The notes under the pieces were generated by a model. That model was not told the DNA's origin and made no database searches. It was given only the letters and a program-made list of their open reading frames with translations. A program made the translations under genes and the position numbers. A stretch of DNA of 64,000 nucleotides from positions 1,074,001-1,138,000 of the forward strand of contig CP114561.1 in NCBI GenBank assembly GCA_028865235.1. Reading direction: 5' to 3'. The DNA comes from Candidatus Manganitrophus sp. Its GTDB lineage: Bacteria > Nitrospirota > Nitrospiria > SBBL01 > Manganitrophaceae. Position 1 is the stretch's first letter. Every line of letters begins with the position of its first letter. Below are positions 17,924-28,370 of the stretch, in pieces.

Positions 17924-20807
17924 CTATGATTTCAGCATCTTCCGTAGAAATTGTCCCGTATAAGATTGTTCCACCTGGGCCACCTCCTCCGGAGCGCCGG
18001 TCGCCACGATCTCGCCGCCGCCGTCGCCGCCTTCGGGGCCGAGGTCGATGATCCAGTCGGCGGTCTTGATGACCTCCAGATTGTGCTCGATCACGACGAC
18101 GGTGTTCCCGTTCTGTCCACAAGCTGGTGCAGCACCTCGAGCAACCTTGCGCACGTCCTCGAAGTGGAGGCCCGTGGTCGGCTCGTCGAGGATGTAGAGC
18201 GTGCGGCCGGTCGCGCGCTTGGACAGTTCCTTCGAGAGCTTCACGCGCTGCGCTTCGCCGCCCGAGAGCGTCGTCGCCTGCTGGCCGACCTTGATGTAGC
18301 CGAGGCCGACGCGATCGAGCGTCTCGAGCTTCTCTGGATCGACGCGGGCACCGCCTTGAAGAACTCGCGGCCCCTCTCGACCGTCATGTCCAGCACATCG
18401 GCGATGGATTTGTCCTTGAAGCGGACCTCCAGCGTTTCGCGGTTGTAGCGCTTGCCGTCTTGCAGACGTCGCAGTTGCACATAGACATCGGGGAGGAAGT
18501 GCATCTCGATCTTGATGACGCCGTCGCCCTGGCACGCCTCGCAGCGGCCGCCCTTCACGTTGAAGGAGAAGCGTCCGGCCTCGTAGCCGCGCCTTCGCTT
18601 CCGGCAGGCCGGCGAACCAGTCGCGGATCGGCGTGAAGGCGCCGGTATAGGTCGCGGGGTTCGAGCGCGGCGTGCGGCCGATCGGGGCTCTGGTCGATGT
18701 CGATGACCTTGTCGATGAAACTCCATCCCCTCGATCCCGTTGCGGGGCCCGGGGTTCTCGCGCGCCGGTAGAGGCGGCGGGCGCAGGCCTTGTACAGCGT
18801 CTCGATGATGAGGGTGGATTTGCCGCCGCCGGACACGCCGGTGACGCAGGTGAACGTGCCCAGCGGAATCTCGGCGGTGACGTTGCGCAGATTGTTCCCG
18901 GGCGCGCCCACGATCTTGAGACGCCGTTCCTTCGCCTCGCGCCGGCGTTCCGGCGGCACCGGAATCGGGCGCATGCCCGGAGAGATACTGGCCGGTCAGG
19001 CTAGCCGGATTGCGCATGATGCTCGTTCGGGCGTTCCCTCGGCGACGACCTCGCCGCCGTGGATGCCGGCGCCCGGCCCCATGTCGATGACGTGATCGGC
19101 CGTGCGGGATCGCCTCCTCGTCGTGCTCGACGACGATGACCGTGTTGCCGAGATCGCGCAGGCGCCGCAGCGTTTCGAGCAGGCGCTCATTGTCGCGCTG
19201 GTGGAGACCGATGGACGGCTCGTCCAGCACATAGAGCACGCCGGTGAGGCCGGAGCCGATCTGCGAGGCGAGGCGGATGCGCTGGCTTTCGCCGCCCGAG
19301 AGCGTGCCGGAGCCGCGCGACGAGCGTGAGATATTCGAGGCCCACATCGTTGCCAGGAAGCGGAGTCGTTCGCGGATTTCCTTCAGGATGCGCGCGGCGA
19401 TCTCGCGTTCCTTCGCCCTCAGCTTCTTGTCGAGGTCGGCGAACCAGGTGTCGGCGGCTCTTGATGGAAAGGTTCGTCACTTCGCCGATGATGCCGGGCC
19501 GCGATCTTCACCGCGAGCGCCTCGGGCCGCAGACGATGGCCGCCGCAGGCGTCGCAGGGCGCGTTGTCCTGATAGCGTTCGAGTTCCTCGCGGACCCATG
19601 GCGAGTCCGTTTCCTTCCAGCGGCGTTCGAGATTGGGGATCACGCCCTCGAACGGCTTTTTGGTTTCGGTTCGCGGCGCAGGCCGTCGTCGTAAACGAAG
19701 CCGATGGCCTCGTCGTCCGGTGCCGTAGAGGATCGCGGATCTTCTGGTGCTTCCGGCAGCGATTTCCAGGGCGCGGTCATCGACGCCTTGTAGTGGCGGG
19801 TCAGGGCGTCCAGTGTTTGCAGATAATAGGGCGAGGGCGATCTGCGTGCGCGACCAGGGCGCGATCGCCCCTTCGCGCAGGCTGAGGCTCGTGTCGGGTA
19901 CGACGAGTTCGGCGTCGAAGAAAAGCTGCGTGCCGAGGCCGTCGCATTTCGGGCAGGCGCCGTGCGGCGAGTTGAACGAGAAGAGCCGCGGCTCGATCTC
20001 CGGAAAGCGTGAAACCCGAAACGGGGCAGGCGAATTTCGAGGAAAAGAGGATTCGCTTCGCTTCGCCTTTTGTCGTCCTTCTCGTCGGCGAATTCGGCGA
20101 CGACGATGCCTTCCTCGGAGAGTTTCAGCGCCGTTTCCATCGAATCCGGCAAGCGGTTGCCCAGATCGCCGCGCACGGCGATGCGGTCCACCACCACGTC
20201 GATGTCGTGTTTCAGCTTCTTGTTGAGTTCGGGCGTTTCGCCGATCTCGTAAAACTTTCCGTCCACCTTGACGCGCTGGAAGCCCTTTTTGCGAAGCTCC
20301 TGCAGCTCCTTTTTGTATTCGCCCTTCCGGCCCCGGACGATGGGCGCAAGGATGTAGAGCCGCGTGCCGTCGGGCAGCGCAGAGGATGCGATCGACCATC
20401 TGGCTGACGGTCTGGCTTTCAATGGGGAGCCCCGTCGCGGGCGAGTAGGGCACGCCGATGCGCGCGAAAAGCAGACGCAGATAGTCGTAGATCTCCGTCA
20501 CCGTGCCGACGGTCGAGCGCGGGTTGCGCGAGGTCGTCTTCTGCTCGATGGAGATGGCAGGCGAGAGGCCGTCGATGTGATCGACGTCCGGCTTCTGCAT
20601 CAGCTCCAGGAACTGGCGCGCATAGGCCGAAAGGGTTTCGACGTAGCGGCGCTGGCCCTCGGCATAGATCGTATCGAAGGCAAGGGACGACTTGCCCGAA
20701 CCCGAAAGCCCCGTGATGACCACCAAGCTGTCGCGCGGCAGCTCGACATCGACGTTCTTCAAATTGTGTTCGCGCGCGCCCTTGATGATGATTTTTTGAT
20801 CTTTCAT
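17924..20807 (-). pseudogene. uvrA: uvrA, excinuclease ABC subunit A, broken by many frameshifts
   Basis: Damage-recognition ATPase of nucleotide excision repair. The first ~140 residues are intact: [15 protein letters not shown], Walker [20 protein letters not shown]. The last ~60 are intact too, ending [14 protein letters not shown]. Between 18110 and 20400 the frame changes at least a dozen times. Most pieces can still be found: zinc-finger regions ([22 protein letters not shown]), both signature motifs ([37 protein letters not shown]) and ILDEPTTGLHFEDV. Signatures such as [18 protein letters not shown] remind me of alphaproteobacterial UvrA. The break density far exceeds that of other genes here. 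It could be a decayed transferred gene or a mis-polished, chimeric stretch of assembly. Confidence 0.85.
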
Positions 20808-20822
20808 AAAATCCTATAAAGA

Positions 20823-20847
20823 GGGCGAACACAAAGTTCGCCCCTAC
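20823..20847. repeat. GTAGGGG palindromic element, copy 2
   Basis: GGGCGAAC and GTTCGCCC arms separated by five bases, followed by CTAC. It lies directly upstream of the uvrA start. Confidence 0.65.
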
Positions 20848-21020
20848 ATTGAATGATTCGAACCAGCGATTTTATCATGTGCTTTCGGCTGGGTCAACGC
20901 GTGGAAGTGCAATCGAGGAATGGAGGAGAGATCGATTTCTTTTTCTCTCCACCTCCAGCGGAGCCGGTCGATGGAGGCACTTGGCACAGCGGTGTATAAG
21001 GTTCATTGATTCGCCGGGTA

Positions 21021-21053
21021 CCTGGAATGCGCGCCTCAGATGCGCATTCCAGG
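21021..21053. repeat. Perfect 12-base inverted repeat
   Basis: CCTGGAATGCGC and GCGCATTCCAGG with a nine-base loop. There is no T tract on either strand, so it could be a transcript-end hairpin for the peptidase gene or a protein-binding site. Confidence 0.55.
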
Positions 21054-21131
21054 TCAACCCACAGGGAGTCCGATCCCAGGCGGGCCGATCGCATTGGGCA
21101 AAGCGCCAGAATCGACCGGCTCCGCGCCCCC

Positions 21132-24100
21132 CTATCTTTCTTTTACGGTTGCTTCGGCGGTCTGTTCTTTTCCGTCGCGAAGGAAGAGAATGGAAATCCG
21201 ATCTCCCGGATGGAGCGTCTTGAGGAATTCGGAAAAATCGCGGAGGTTCGTTATCGGGACGGCGCCGATCCGGACGATCCGGTCTCCCTTTTGAAGTCCC
21301 GCTTGGTCGGCGGGGGAGCCGGGGATGATCCCTTCCAGCAAAATCCCTTTTCCCTGATCACCGAAGTCGGGGATCGTCCCGAGACTCACCTTCCGTCCGG
21401 GAGCCGGGGCCGGCGGCTCCCCGGCGCGCCGTTGCGGGAGGAGAGAGGTGAGCGGACCGGGCCGGGTGGTCAGGTAGGCGACCGCCTCCTTGAGGACCGA
21501 GGCGACCTTGATCAAACCCGCCTGATCGATCTTGTCGGCGGTGTCGGAGGGACGATGGTAATCGAGATTCGGACCGCTGTTAAGCTGGACCGCCGGGACG
21601 CCGGCATCGGCGAAGCTGACCTGGTCGCTCGTCCCGAGATCTTTCTGAGCCGACTGAATCGGCACCCCGGTGACAAAACCGACCCCGTTGAAGAGATGAA
21701 TCCACTCTTCGGCCGAGCCGGTCCCGAAGACAAGGAGCTTATTTTGTCCGAGCCGGCCGACCGTATCGAGATTCACCATCCCCATCATCTTCTCCGGAGG
21801 GAAGTTTTTGGAGTGGGCGACGAAGCGCTTCGACCCCCGGCGTCCCGCCTCCTCGCCGGAAAAGGCGACGAAGATCACCGTCCGCTCGGGCGGTTTCTCC
21901 TTTGCCAAGACCCGCGCCAGTTCCAGCAGAATCGCCACGCCGCTCGCGTTGTCGTCGGCGCCGGGGTGGACCTTTCCCTTATCCCCTTGGTGGACGTCGG
22001 GCCACCCCTCTCCGAGGTGGTCGTAATGCGCTCCGACCACAACACTCTGACCGGCCCACTCCGGCCTGCTCCCGGGAAGGATGCCGATGACATTCTTCAA
22101 CGTGGTCTCTTGCTCCGGATCCCCCCTCGCTCTTTCCAGCTCTGGAAGTAACTTCCCTCCGAATCGCCCCCCGGTTTCAAACCGGCCTTGCGGAATCGGT
22201 CTACGATATACTCCGCCGCCTGATCGAGCTCCGGGGTCCCAAACCCGCGTCCCCGCAACGTCTCCGCGGAAAGGAACCGGATATCCTCCATCATCCTCGC
22301 ATCGGAGAAAACGGCGGGAAGGGTCGCCAGCGCCTGTCGGGGGGGGAGGGTCGCGCGGTCGATTTCAACCCGCTCCCCCCGGCTGTTCAGGGGATAGAGG
22401 GTCATCGGGGAGTGGATCACCGGCCACTGCCCCTTAACCACGTTGGTCGGCTCCTCCCCCTCGAAGGCAAGATAACTGTAGGGGCCGTAGTGGGGGAGCT
22501 TTCGCGCCAGGCCCGGAAGGGCGTCGGGCCGGTCGGTCGCGATCCAGGAAAGCGATCGCGCAGGATTGGCCGGATGCCTTGTGGTGAAGACGAGGCTGTG
22601 ATTCTGGAGTGGGATCGTGACATTGTGGACCTTCAACCGCGATCGCTCGACGTCGGCCCCCTCTTTCGGTTGAACGCCGCTGATCTCCAAATGGTAGTCG
22701 GCGAGGGCGCCGATCATCGTCATTTTAAATCGGTTGTTCCAGCCGAGGATCCAGACCGCCCGGTCAGAGGGAAGGGCCTCGAGCTCGCTGTCGAGTTTGA
22801 TTTCGATCTCCATCGACTGCGTTTTTCCCCAAGCCTCGGCCAATTGACGATAACCCTCGAGCAGCTCCTTCGACTCCGACGATGGGAGGATCATCAACCC
22901 CTTCTCCGCGCCGAAGGCAAATGAGAGAGCGGGGGAATTTCGTTTCGATCGAGCCGCCGGAAGAGGTCGAACTCCGGATCGATGTCGAATCGAAGCGGCC
23001 GGGCCGGGAGAGAGAGCGAAAAGGTCTGCCGCTTCGCGTCCATGTCGACGGTGATCGGATGGACCCCTCTTGACCCTCCAGGGTGACGGCGATCGGGACG
23101 CTCAATCGGTAGGGCGGACCGGCCTGGATCTGCTCCAACGTCACGGTCAGGAGGAAACCGTTCTCCTCCTCCTTCGCCGTCGTCTCGCCGACGCGGAGGG
23201 CCGGCGCCCCGGCCCGCGTCACCCACTGGTCGAACTCGGATTGAAGATCTTTTCCCGCGGCGGCGGAAAAGGCCCGCTGCAGGTCGGCAAACCCGGCCCG
23301 CTTGAACCGGTGGTCGCGATAAAATTTCTGAAGGGCGCGGACGAAGAGATCGTCCCCCAGCTGCCGGCGGAGCATGTGAAAGAGCATCAGCGTCTTGCCG
23401 TAGCCGACCGCTTCGCTCGCCGCGCTGTGACGGCCGCGGAAGGCGGTCAGCGGAAAATCTTTCCCCTCCGCGACATAGTCGGCATACTTCTGAAGCGACG
23501 CCCGCCGCGCCTCCGCCCCCTTTCCCCGCTGCTCCGAAATGAGATGATCGGCCAGGTAAGCGGTCAGCCCCTCGCTCCAGTTGCCGCTCTGAAAATCGAC
23601 GTAGACGCCATTGCCCCACCAGTTGTGGAGGATCTCGTGCGGATAAGAGGAGTGGAGAATGAACGGGAGCCGGATCACCTGCGCGCCGAGGAGGGTGAAC
23701 GACGGCATGCCGTAGCCGGTCTCCCAATAGTTCTCGACCAGGGCGAACTTCTTGTAGGGATAAGGGCCGATCAACTTTTGGTACATCTCGATATACTGCC
23801 CCGTCACCCCGAGATATTTTTCGGCCAGCTCCGGATCGGGCTTTCTCAGAAACGCCATCGCTTCGACCGGGCCGGCTTTGCGGTACTCGGTCAGGGGGCC
23901 TCCGACGAGAAAGATCTCCTCCTGCGGCTCGGGCGACTCCCAGCGGACCGCGCTCCCGCTTTCGTCCCGCTGATGGCTCTTCCGCTCCCCCTGGCTGATC
24001 ACCTCCCATCCCTTCGGGGATTGAACCTCGACCGTAAAGGTAATCCGGCCCCCGTCGAACCAGGGGTACCAGAAAGTCGACTCCGGCCAGATAGACCCCC

Positions 24101-24543
24101 TCCGAGGAGAGGGCTCCCGGCGTCTCTCCGAAGCTCCGGGCATACTCCTCCCCCGCTTCTTCCGGATGGTCGATGATCCCCTGATATTTTAGGACGAACT
24201 CCCGTTTCCCGTCCGGGAAAACGACGCGGTACTCTTCCATCGGAAGCTTCATGCCGATCTCCTCCGGATCGACGCCGAGCATCTCTTTGGACGGTTTCTC
24301 GGCCCGGACGATCTCGACCCCCGATGTAGAGGAGGCGGGGGCGAGACCTTCGTGAAGGAGAAAGGGAATTTCACCGCCGGACGGGACCCGCTCTTCCGGC
24401 AGGGTGATCCGATCCTCGACGTCAATCCGGTGCGCTTCGGGGTGGAGGATGATTTTGATTTCGTGGTGGACCTGGGCGCGGAGGGAGGCCGGAATCAGAA
24501 TCAGGACAAGTAAAGCCAAAATGAGGTATCCACGGTGTTTCAT
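21132..24543 (-). CDS. M1 aminopeptidase / M28 peptidase / PDZ fusion, exported (frameshifted)
   Basis: Exported two-enzyme peptidase. Signal peptide KHRGYLILALLVLILIPASLRA, with GGAG eight bases before the ATG. The M1 gluzincin part has HEILHNWW and, 18 residues on, the zinc-ligand glutamate in WSEGLTAY; the usual GAMEN loop is replaced by GYGMPSFTL. The M28 part has all expected metal ligands: GAHYDHLGEG, HPGADDNASG, FSGEEAGRRGS, MVNLDTVG and NLDYHRPSD. A PDZ domain ends the protein (LEGIIPGSPADQAGLQKGDRI). Breaks near 24085, 23060, 22925 and 22120 each rejoin coding sequence without a stop or start between the two enzymes. That supports one polypeptide of about 1135 residues. Likely periplasmic peptide degradation. 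Confidence 0.8.
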
Positions 24544-24667
24544 TGAGTGTCTCCAAAGGAAGTCCCTCCCAACATTAAAGGATTTCATTTGATTTATGTC
24601 AAGATGTTTGAAGCGGGGCGCCGCGTTGACTTCCCCCCTCTCCGTGATAAAACTTTTTTCTACTTCC

Positions 24668-25042
24668 ATGGAAAATCATCCCATCGATAAACGGCAACTG
24701 GCCATTGGGTTTTTGATGACGACCAGCCCGGAACATCAGAACCGTCACACTGTTTTCCGGCTGATCGAGGAATTGCTTGCCGCGGGACACCGGGTCTCCC
24801 TTTTTCTGATGGATGATGGGATTTATCACATCGTCCGGATCGACCTGCCGAATAGCCCCTCCGCGCATCTTGAAAAGCTGATGAAGGAGGGATTAGCCGT
24901 CTCCCTCTGCACACAGTCGGCGGAGTGGCGGGGGATCTTCGAGGCCGATGCGGTCTCCGGGATCGGCTGGCTTTCGCAGCATGAGCTCTCTCGGATCGTC
25001 GCGAGCTCCGATCGATTCATGGCCTTCGAGCCTGATTCATGA
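24668..25042 (+). CDS. DsrE-like sulfur relay protein
   Basis: Small DsrE/TusD-like fold protein of about 124 residues: QLAIGFLMTTSPEHQNRHTVFRL, then HRVSLFLMDDGIYHIV, with a cysteine in the position of the family's active-site Cys (VSLCTQSAEWRGI). The family passes persulfide sulfur in tRNA thiolation or in oxidative and reductive sulfur metabolism. First of three overlapping genes: its stop overlaps the next start as ATGA. No obvious Shine-Dalgarno lies before the ATG at 24668, so the start is uncertain. No dsrAB or tusA is nearby. Confidence 0.75.
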   Translation: MENHPIDKRQLAIGFLMTTSPEHQNRHTVFRLIEELLAAGHRVSLFLMDDGIYHIVRIDLPNSPSAHLEKLMKEGLAVSLCTQSAEWRGIFEADAVSGIGWLSQHELSRIVASSDRFMAFEPDS

Positions 25043-25387
25043 AGAAGATCCTCGTCCTCGTTCAAGACGGCCCGTTCAATACGATTCGAAGCAGCGAGGG
25101 GTTTCGGATGACGATGGGTCTTTCGCTCGCCGACAATGAGGTGTCGCTTCTGTTGATGGGAGACGGCGTCTTCAATCTGCTGCCGCTGAAAGCGGAGATG
25201 ATCGGACAGCCGTCGATCCAAACCTATCTTGAATACTTCCCGAAGGTCCGCGTTCGGCTCTATGCCGAAGCGGGGGCGCTGGCCGATCGCGGGGTACAAT
25301 CCCTTCCGGAAGGGGTAAAACGGATCTCATATCAAGAAGCCTTTCAACCTCGTCTCAGCCGCCGAGGTGGTGATTCCGTTTCGATGA
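25039..25387 (+). CDS. DsrF/TusC-like sulfur relay protein (frameshifted)
   Basis: Starts KKILVLVQDGPFNTIRSSEGFRMT, the family beginning, followed by VSLLLMGDGVFNLLP. The frame breaks near 25340 close to the end; in the next frame the protein closes NLVSAAEVVIPFR at a TGA (25385-25387). That stop overlaps the ATG of the next gene. Partner of the DsrE-like and DsrH-like proteins, which form heterohexamers in known systems. About 115 residues. Confidence 0.72.
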
Positions 25388-25629
25388 AGACCCTGCACAT
25401 CCTTCGAAAGACGATCGATCCACTCGCCTTCGAGGCGATTCAAAGCGACCCCCGGGCCGCCGTCCTCCTGATTCAGGACGCGGTCCTGACAAAGGGGGTC
25501 TTTCCGGTGGAAACGTATGCCTGCCGCGAAGACCTGAATGCCCGAGGGATTGAACGCGCTTTCCGTCCGGTCGACTATAACGAGATCGCCCGGCTCATCA
25601 TCGAATATGACCGGGTCATCACCCGGTAG
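25384..25629 (+). CDS. DsrH/TusB-like sulfur relay protein
   Basis: About 81 residues: KTLHILRKTIDPLAFEAI, AAVLLIQDAVLTKG and a single cysteine in VETYACREDLNARGI, the position of the conserved DsrH/TusB cysteine. The ATG overlaps the stop of the DsrF-like gene. It completes a D-C-B (E-F-H) order like the tusDCB and dsrEFH operons. Confidence 0.75.
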   Translation: MKTLHILRKTIDPLAFEAIQSDPRAAVLLIQDAVLTKGVFPVETYACREDLNARGIERAFRPVDYNEIARLIIEYDRVITR

Positions 25630-25791
25630 CCTTTCTGCGTTCGCCCGACCATCCAAGCGCTCCTCGATTTCAATACTTAAGAAAATTCGATTTTTCCTGG
25701 AATAAAAACCTTCACTCGCCTGTTTTAACGGCAGGAGTTGAAAAGGGAGGATAAAATTGTCAAAAAACCGATCAACCAGGAGAAGAGGAAT

Positions 25792-26843
25792 ATGAGCCAT
25801 CAAAAGAAATTGTTTGGAATCTGGGCGGTGGTCGCCTTCACCGCTTTTTTCCTCATTCAAATCACCACGGCCGCCGAACCTTCCAAAAAAGAAGCCCGCC
25901 CCGCCATTCCGTTGGGACTCGATGAAGAGTCGTTCCATGTCCCTTCCGACAATCCGATGACGCCGGAGAAAATCGCACTGGGACGGCTTCTCTTTTTCGA
26001 CAAACGCCTCTCGGGAGACAACAGCATCGCCTGCGCCACCTGCCACATGCCGGCGCTCGCCTTCACCGACGGGCAGCCGGTCTCCGCCGGCATCCGCCGC
26101 CAACTGGGGGGACGGAGCGCCCCGACCGCGATCAACCGCGCCTTCAGCCAGATCCAGTTCTGGGACGGACGGGCGGCGACGCTCGAAGATCAGTCGATCG
26201 GCCCCTTCACCAACCCGATCGAGCACGGTTTCGCCGACTACGACCAGATGCTCGCCAAGATGAAGAAAATCGAGGGCTACCGGAAGGAGTTTAAAAAAGT
26301 CTTCGGAACCGATATCACGATGGACGGCGTCGCGAAGGCGATCGCGAGCTTCCAGCGGACACTGATCTCCGGAAACAGCCCGGCCGACCGGTACGATATC
26401 GGCGGGGATGAAAACGCCATCTCCGATTCGGCCAAGCGGGGGCTGGTCCTCTTCGAAATAAAGCGCGCTGCACCAAATGCCACTCCGGCTTCAACTTCAC
26501 CGACGAGAAATTCCACAATCTCGGCTTCGGCTGGGACACCGGGAATGTCGACCTCGGCCGGTACATGGTGACGAACGACAAGAGCGAGATCGGGGCGTTT
26601 AAGACACCAACTCTCCGGGAGATCGCGAACACCGCGCCGTATATGCATGACGGCCGGTTCGGCACCCTGGAAGAGGTGGTCGCCTTCTACAACAAAGGGG
26701 GAATCAAAAATCCGTTCCTGAGCGAGCTGATCCTTCCGCTCGAGTTGACCGCGCAGGAGCAGAAGGACCTGGTCGCCTTCTTGAGAACGCTCAACGGCGA
26801 AGGGTGGCAACATGTGAAGGCGCCGGAGGAGTTTCCGCAGTAA
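25792..26843 (+). CDS. Di-heme cytochrome c peroxidase (MauG/CcpA family), frameshifted
   Basis: Periplasmic di-heme enzyme that reduces hydrogen peroxide with electrons from cytochrome c, or a MauG-like oxidase. Signal peptide KKLFGIWAVVAFTAFFLI..TTA. First heme site CATCHMPALAFTDGQPVSAG; second CTKCHSGFNFTDEKFHNLGF, read after correcting a break near 26462. Family motifs GRSAPTAINRAF, FWDGRAATLEDQS, FKTPTLREIANTAPYMHDG and GTLEEVVAFYNKGG are present. About 350 residues. GAGGAAT precedes the ATG at 25792. It is monocistronic, with a strong bidirectional terminator downstream. Confidence 0.9.
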
Positions 26844-26873
26844 TCTAAGAATCCGATTCGATAAGGGAAAAAC

Positions 26874-26898
26874 GGGCGATCACAAGGATCGCCCCTAC
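26874..26898. repeat. GTAGGGG palindromic element, copy 3
   Basis: GGGCGATCACAAGGATCGCC followed by CCTAC: arms GGGCGAT and ATCGCCC around CACAAGG. The inner sequence matches the complement of the copy at 39761-39785. Confidence 0.65.
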
Positions 26899-26910
26899 CA
26901 TCAGATCAGA

Positions 26911-26946
26911 AAATAGAAAGGGGGCCGAAAGGCCCCTTTCTATTTA
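26911..26946. terminator. Bidirectional intrinsic terminator
   Basis: AAATAGAAAGGGGGCC and GGCCCCTTTCTATTT around a GAAA loop, between the convergent peroxidase and anti-sigma genes. A-rich and T-rich flanks serve both strands. Confidence 0.85.
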
Positions 26947-26966
26947 TCGGTTAATTCAGGCGTCTT

Positions 26967-27796
26967 TTACATCAAGTTTCGGTCCGGTTCATCGGCGTGG
27001 CAGAGGAGGCACCCTTCCTTCGCCGCGCGAAGGTGGTTCGCCACCAGAAGATAGCTGACGTTGGCGTCGCTCCAGGCGATCACATCGTAGCCGTGATGGC
27101 GAAGGGTGTAGAAGGAAAGCGTTCCCCGCTCGGCCGCCTTGTCGCCGACCGCCATCGGCTGCGGCGGTCCCAGAAGCAGGGAGGAGAGCTCGCCGCCGGT
27201 CCGGAAGACGATCAGCGGTACCCGAAGGACGCCGACCTGCTCAATCCTCCCCCCGATCATTTCGATCGAATCGCTCCCTGCCGGCAAGGTGAAGGGGACA
27301 TCGACCTTTCCCTCAAACCAGGCCGAGAGGGCTGCCGGATCGCTCTCCCGTACTTCCAATCCCTTCTGATCCGCAACCACCGCCGCATGGGCCTCGACCG
27401 CCAGATCGACCCAAGTCAACGCCTCGGGGTGCTCCGCCGGTTTTGAAAACAAGAAGAATCCCCCCGCGCCGAAGAGGAAGAAAACTGCCAGGAGAGAGGC
27501 GACCCGCACAGCGGAGCCCCACCCGGCGCCAAAGCGTGATCTCCATCGGAAACGGGCCTCCCCGCGGGAACCTCATCGGCGATCTCCTCCCGAATCCGCC
27601 CGCGGAGCGACGCCGGGGCGCGCTCGGCCGGGAACCCCTCCCGCAACGCTTCCAGAAAGATCCGTTCTTTTTCGAAGAGGCCGCGGCAGCGGGCGCATTC
27701 GTCGAGATGGATCTGCACCCGGAGCGCTTCCTTCACATCAAGCTCATTATCCAGGTAGGGATAGAGCAGTTTCGTCATCGTCTGGCAATCATACAT
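26967..27796 (-). CDS. Anti-sigma factor with zinc-finger domain and a periplasmic CxxCH motif (frameshifted)
   Basis: Membrane anti-sigma factor partner of the adjacent ECF sigma. The N-terminal zf-HC2 domain contains HLDECARCRG (the HxxxCxxC zinc site). A transmembrane helix (VASLLAVFFLFGAGGFFLF) follows, then a ~150-residue outer domain with the SDANVSYLLVANH strand usual in this family. It ends AAKEGCLLCHADEPDRNLM, a c-type heme-binding CxxCH or redox motif not expected in ordinary anti-sigma factors. One frame break near 27560 joins the two halves. GGGAGGAAAGAG precedes the ATG, which overlaps the sigma stop codon. Confidence 0.8.
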
Positions 27797-28370
27797 CGCT
27801 CTTTCCTCCCGAAACGTCGGGCCGATCCGCCGCGGAAACCGGTCCGGTTTCATAATCTTTCAAAAGCCGCTTCAGCTGATTTCTCGCCCGAAAGAGACGG
27901 GACATCACCGTCCCCAGCGGGACATCGATCAGGCGGCCGATCTCTTTGTAGTCGAATCCTTCCGCATCTTTCAAAAGGACCACCTCCCGAAGGTGGGCCG
28001 GAAGGGCCTCCAACGCCTTCTTAAGGTCATGCCTCGCGATCCGGCTTTTGAGAGAGTCGTCTTCCCGCGATACCCCCGGCGGAGAGAGCGGCTCAAAGTC
28101 GCCCGGCTCATCGAACTCCGAGACCAATACCTCCCGAGACCGTTGATGATACTGATTGATGAAAATGTTCCGCAGGATCGTCATCAGCCACGCCTTGCAG
28201 TGGGTCCCCCTTTCATACCGGTCGAAGAAGCGGCAGGCGCGCAGATAGGTCTCCTGCACCAGATCCTCCGCCTGGTCCCGATCCCCGGTCAAAAGAGCGG
28301 CGTAGCGATAGAGCGAATCGAGAAAGGGTAAAGTGGTCTCTTCGAATTCCCGCGGATCTTTGTTCTTCAT
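27789..28370 (-). CDS. ECF RNA polymerase sigma factor
   Basis: Extracytoplasmic-function sigma-70 factor of 193 residues. Region 2 includes DQAEDLVQETYLRACRFFDRY and CKAWLMTILRNIFINQY. Region 4 includes LREVVLLKDAEGFDYKEIGR followed by PLGTVMSRLFRARNQLK, the helix-turn-helix that reads the -35. The stop overlaps the anti-sigma start (ATGTATGA), so the two are translationally coupled. Target promoters cannot be inferred; autoregulation is usual for such pairs. It is divergent from the methyltransferase gene. Confidence 0.92.
   Translation of the reverse strand: MKNKDPREFEETTLPFLDSLYRYAALLTGDRDQAEDLVQETYLRACRFFDRYERGTHCKAWLMTILRNIFINQYHQRSREVLVSEFDEPGDFEPLSPPGVSREDDSLKSRIARHDLKKALEALPAHLREVVLLKDAEGFDYKEIGRLIDVPLGTVMSRLFRARNQLKRLLKDYETGPVSAADRPDVSGGKSDV

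Larger units (their letters stand above)
20808..21131. other. Intergenic region between uvrA and the peptidase gene
   Basis: About 320 bases. It contains a GGGCGAAC/GTTCGCCC palindrome (20823-20843) of the dispersed GTAGGGG family and a perfect 12-base inverted repeat at 21021-21053. No reading frame has a convincing ribosome-binding site or known product. Confidence 0.5.

Noticed and set aside
20875..21057. A 60-codon frame between uvrA and the peptidase gene
   Set aside because: No ribosome-binding site, it includes an inverted repeat and has no similarity that I recognise.
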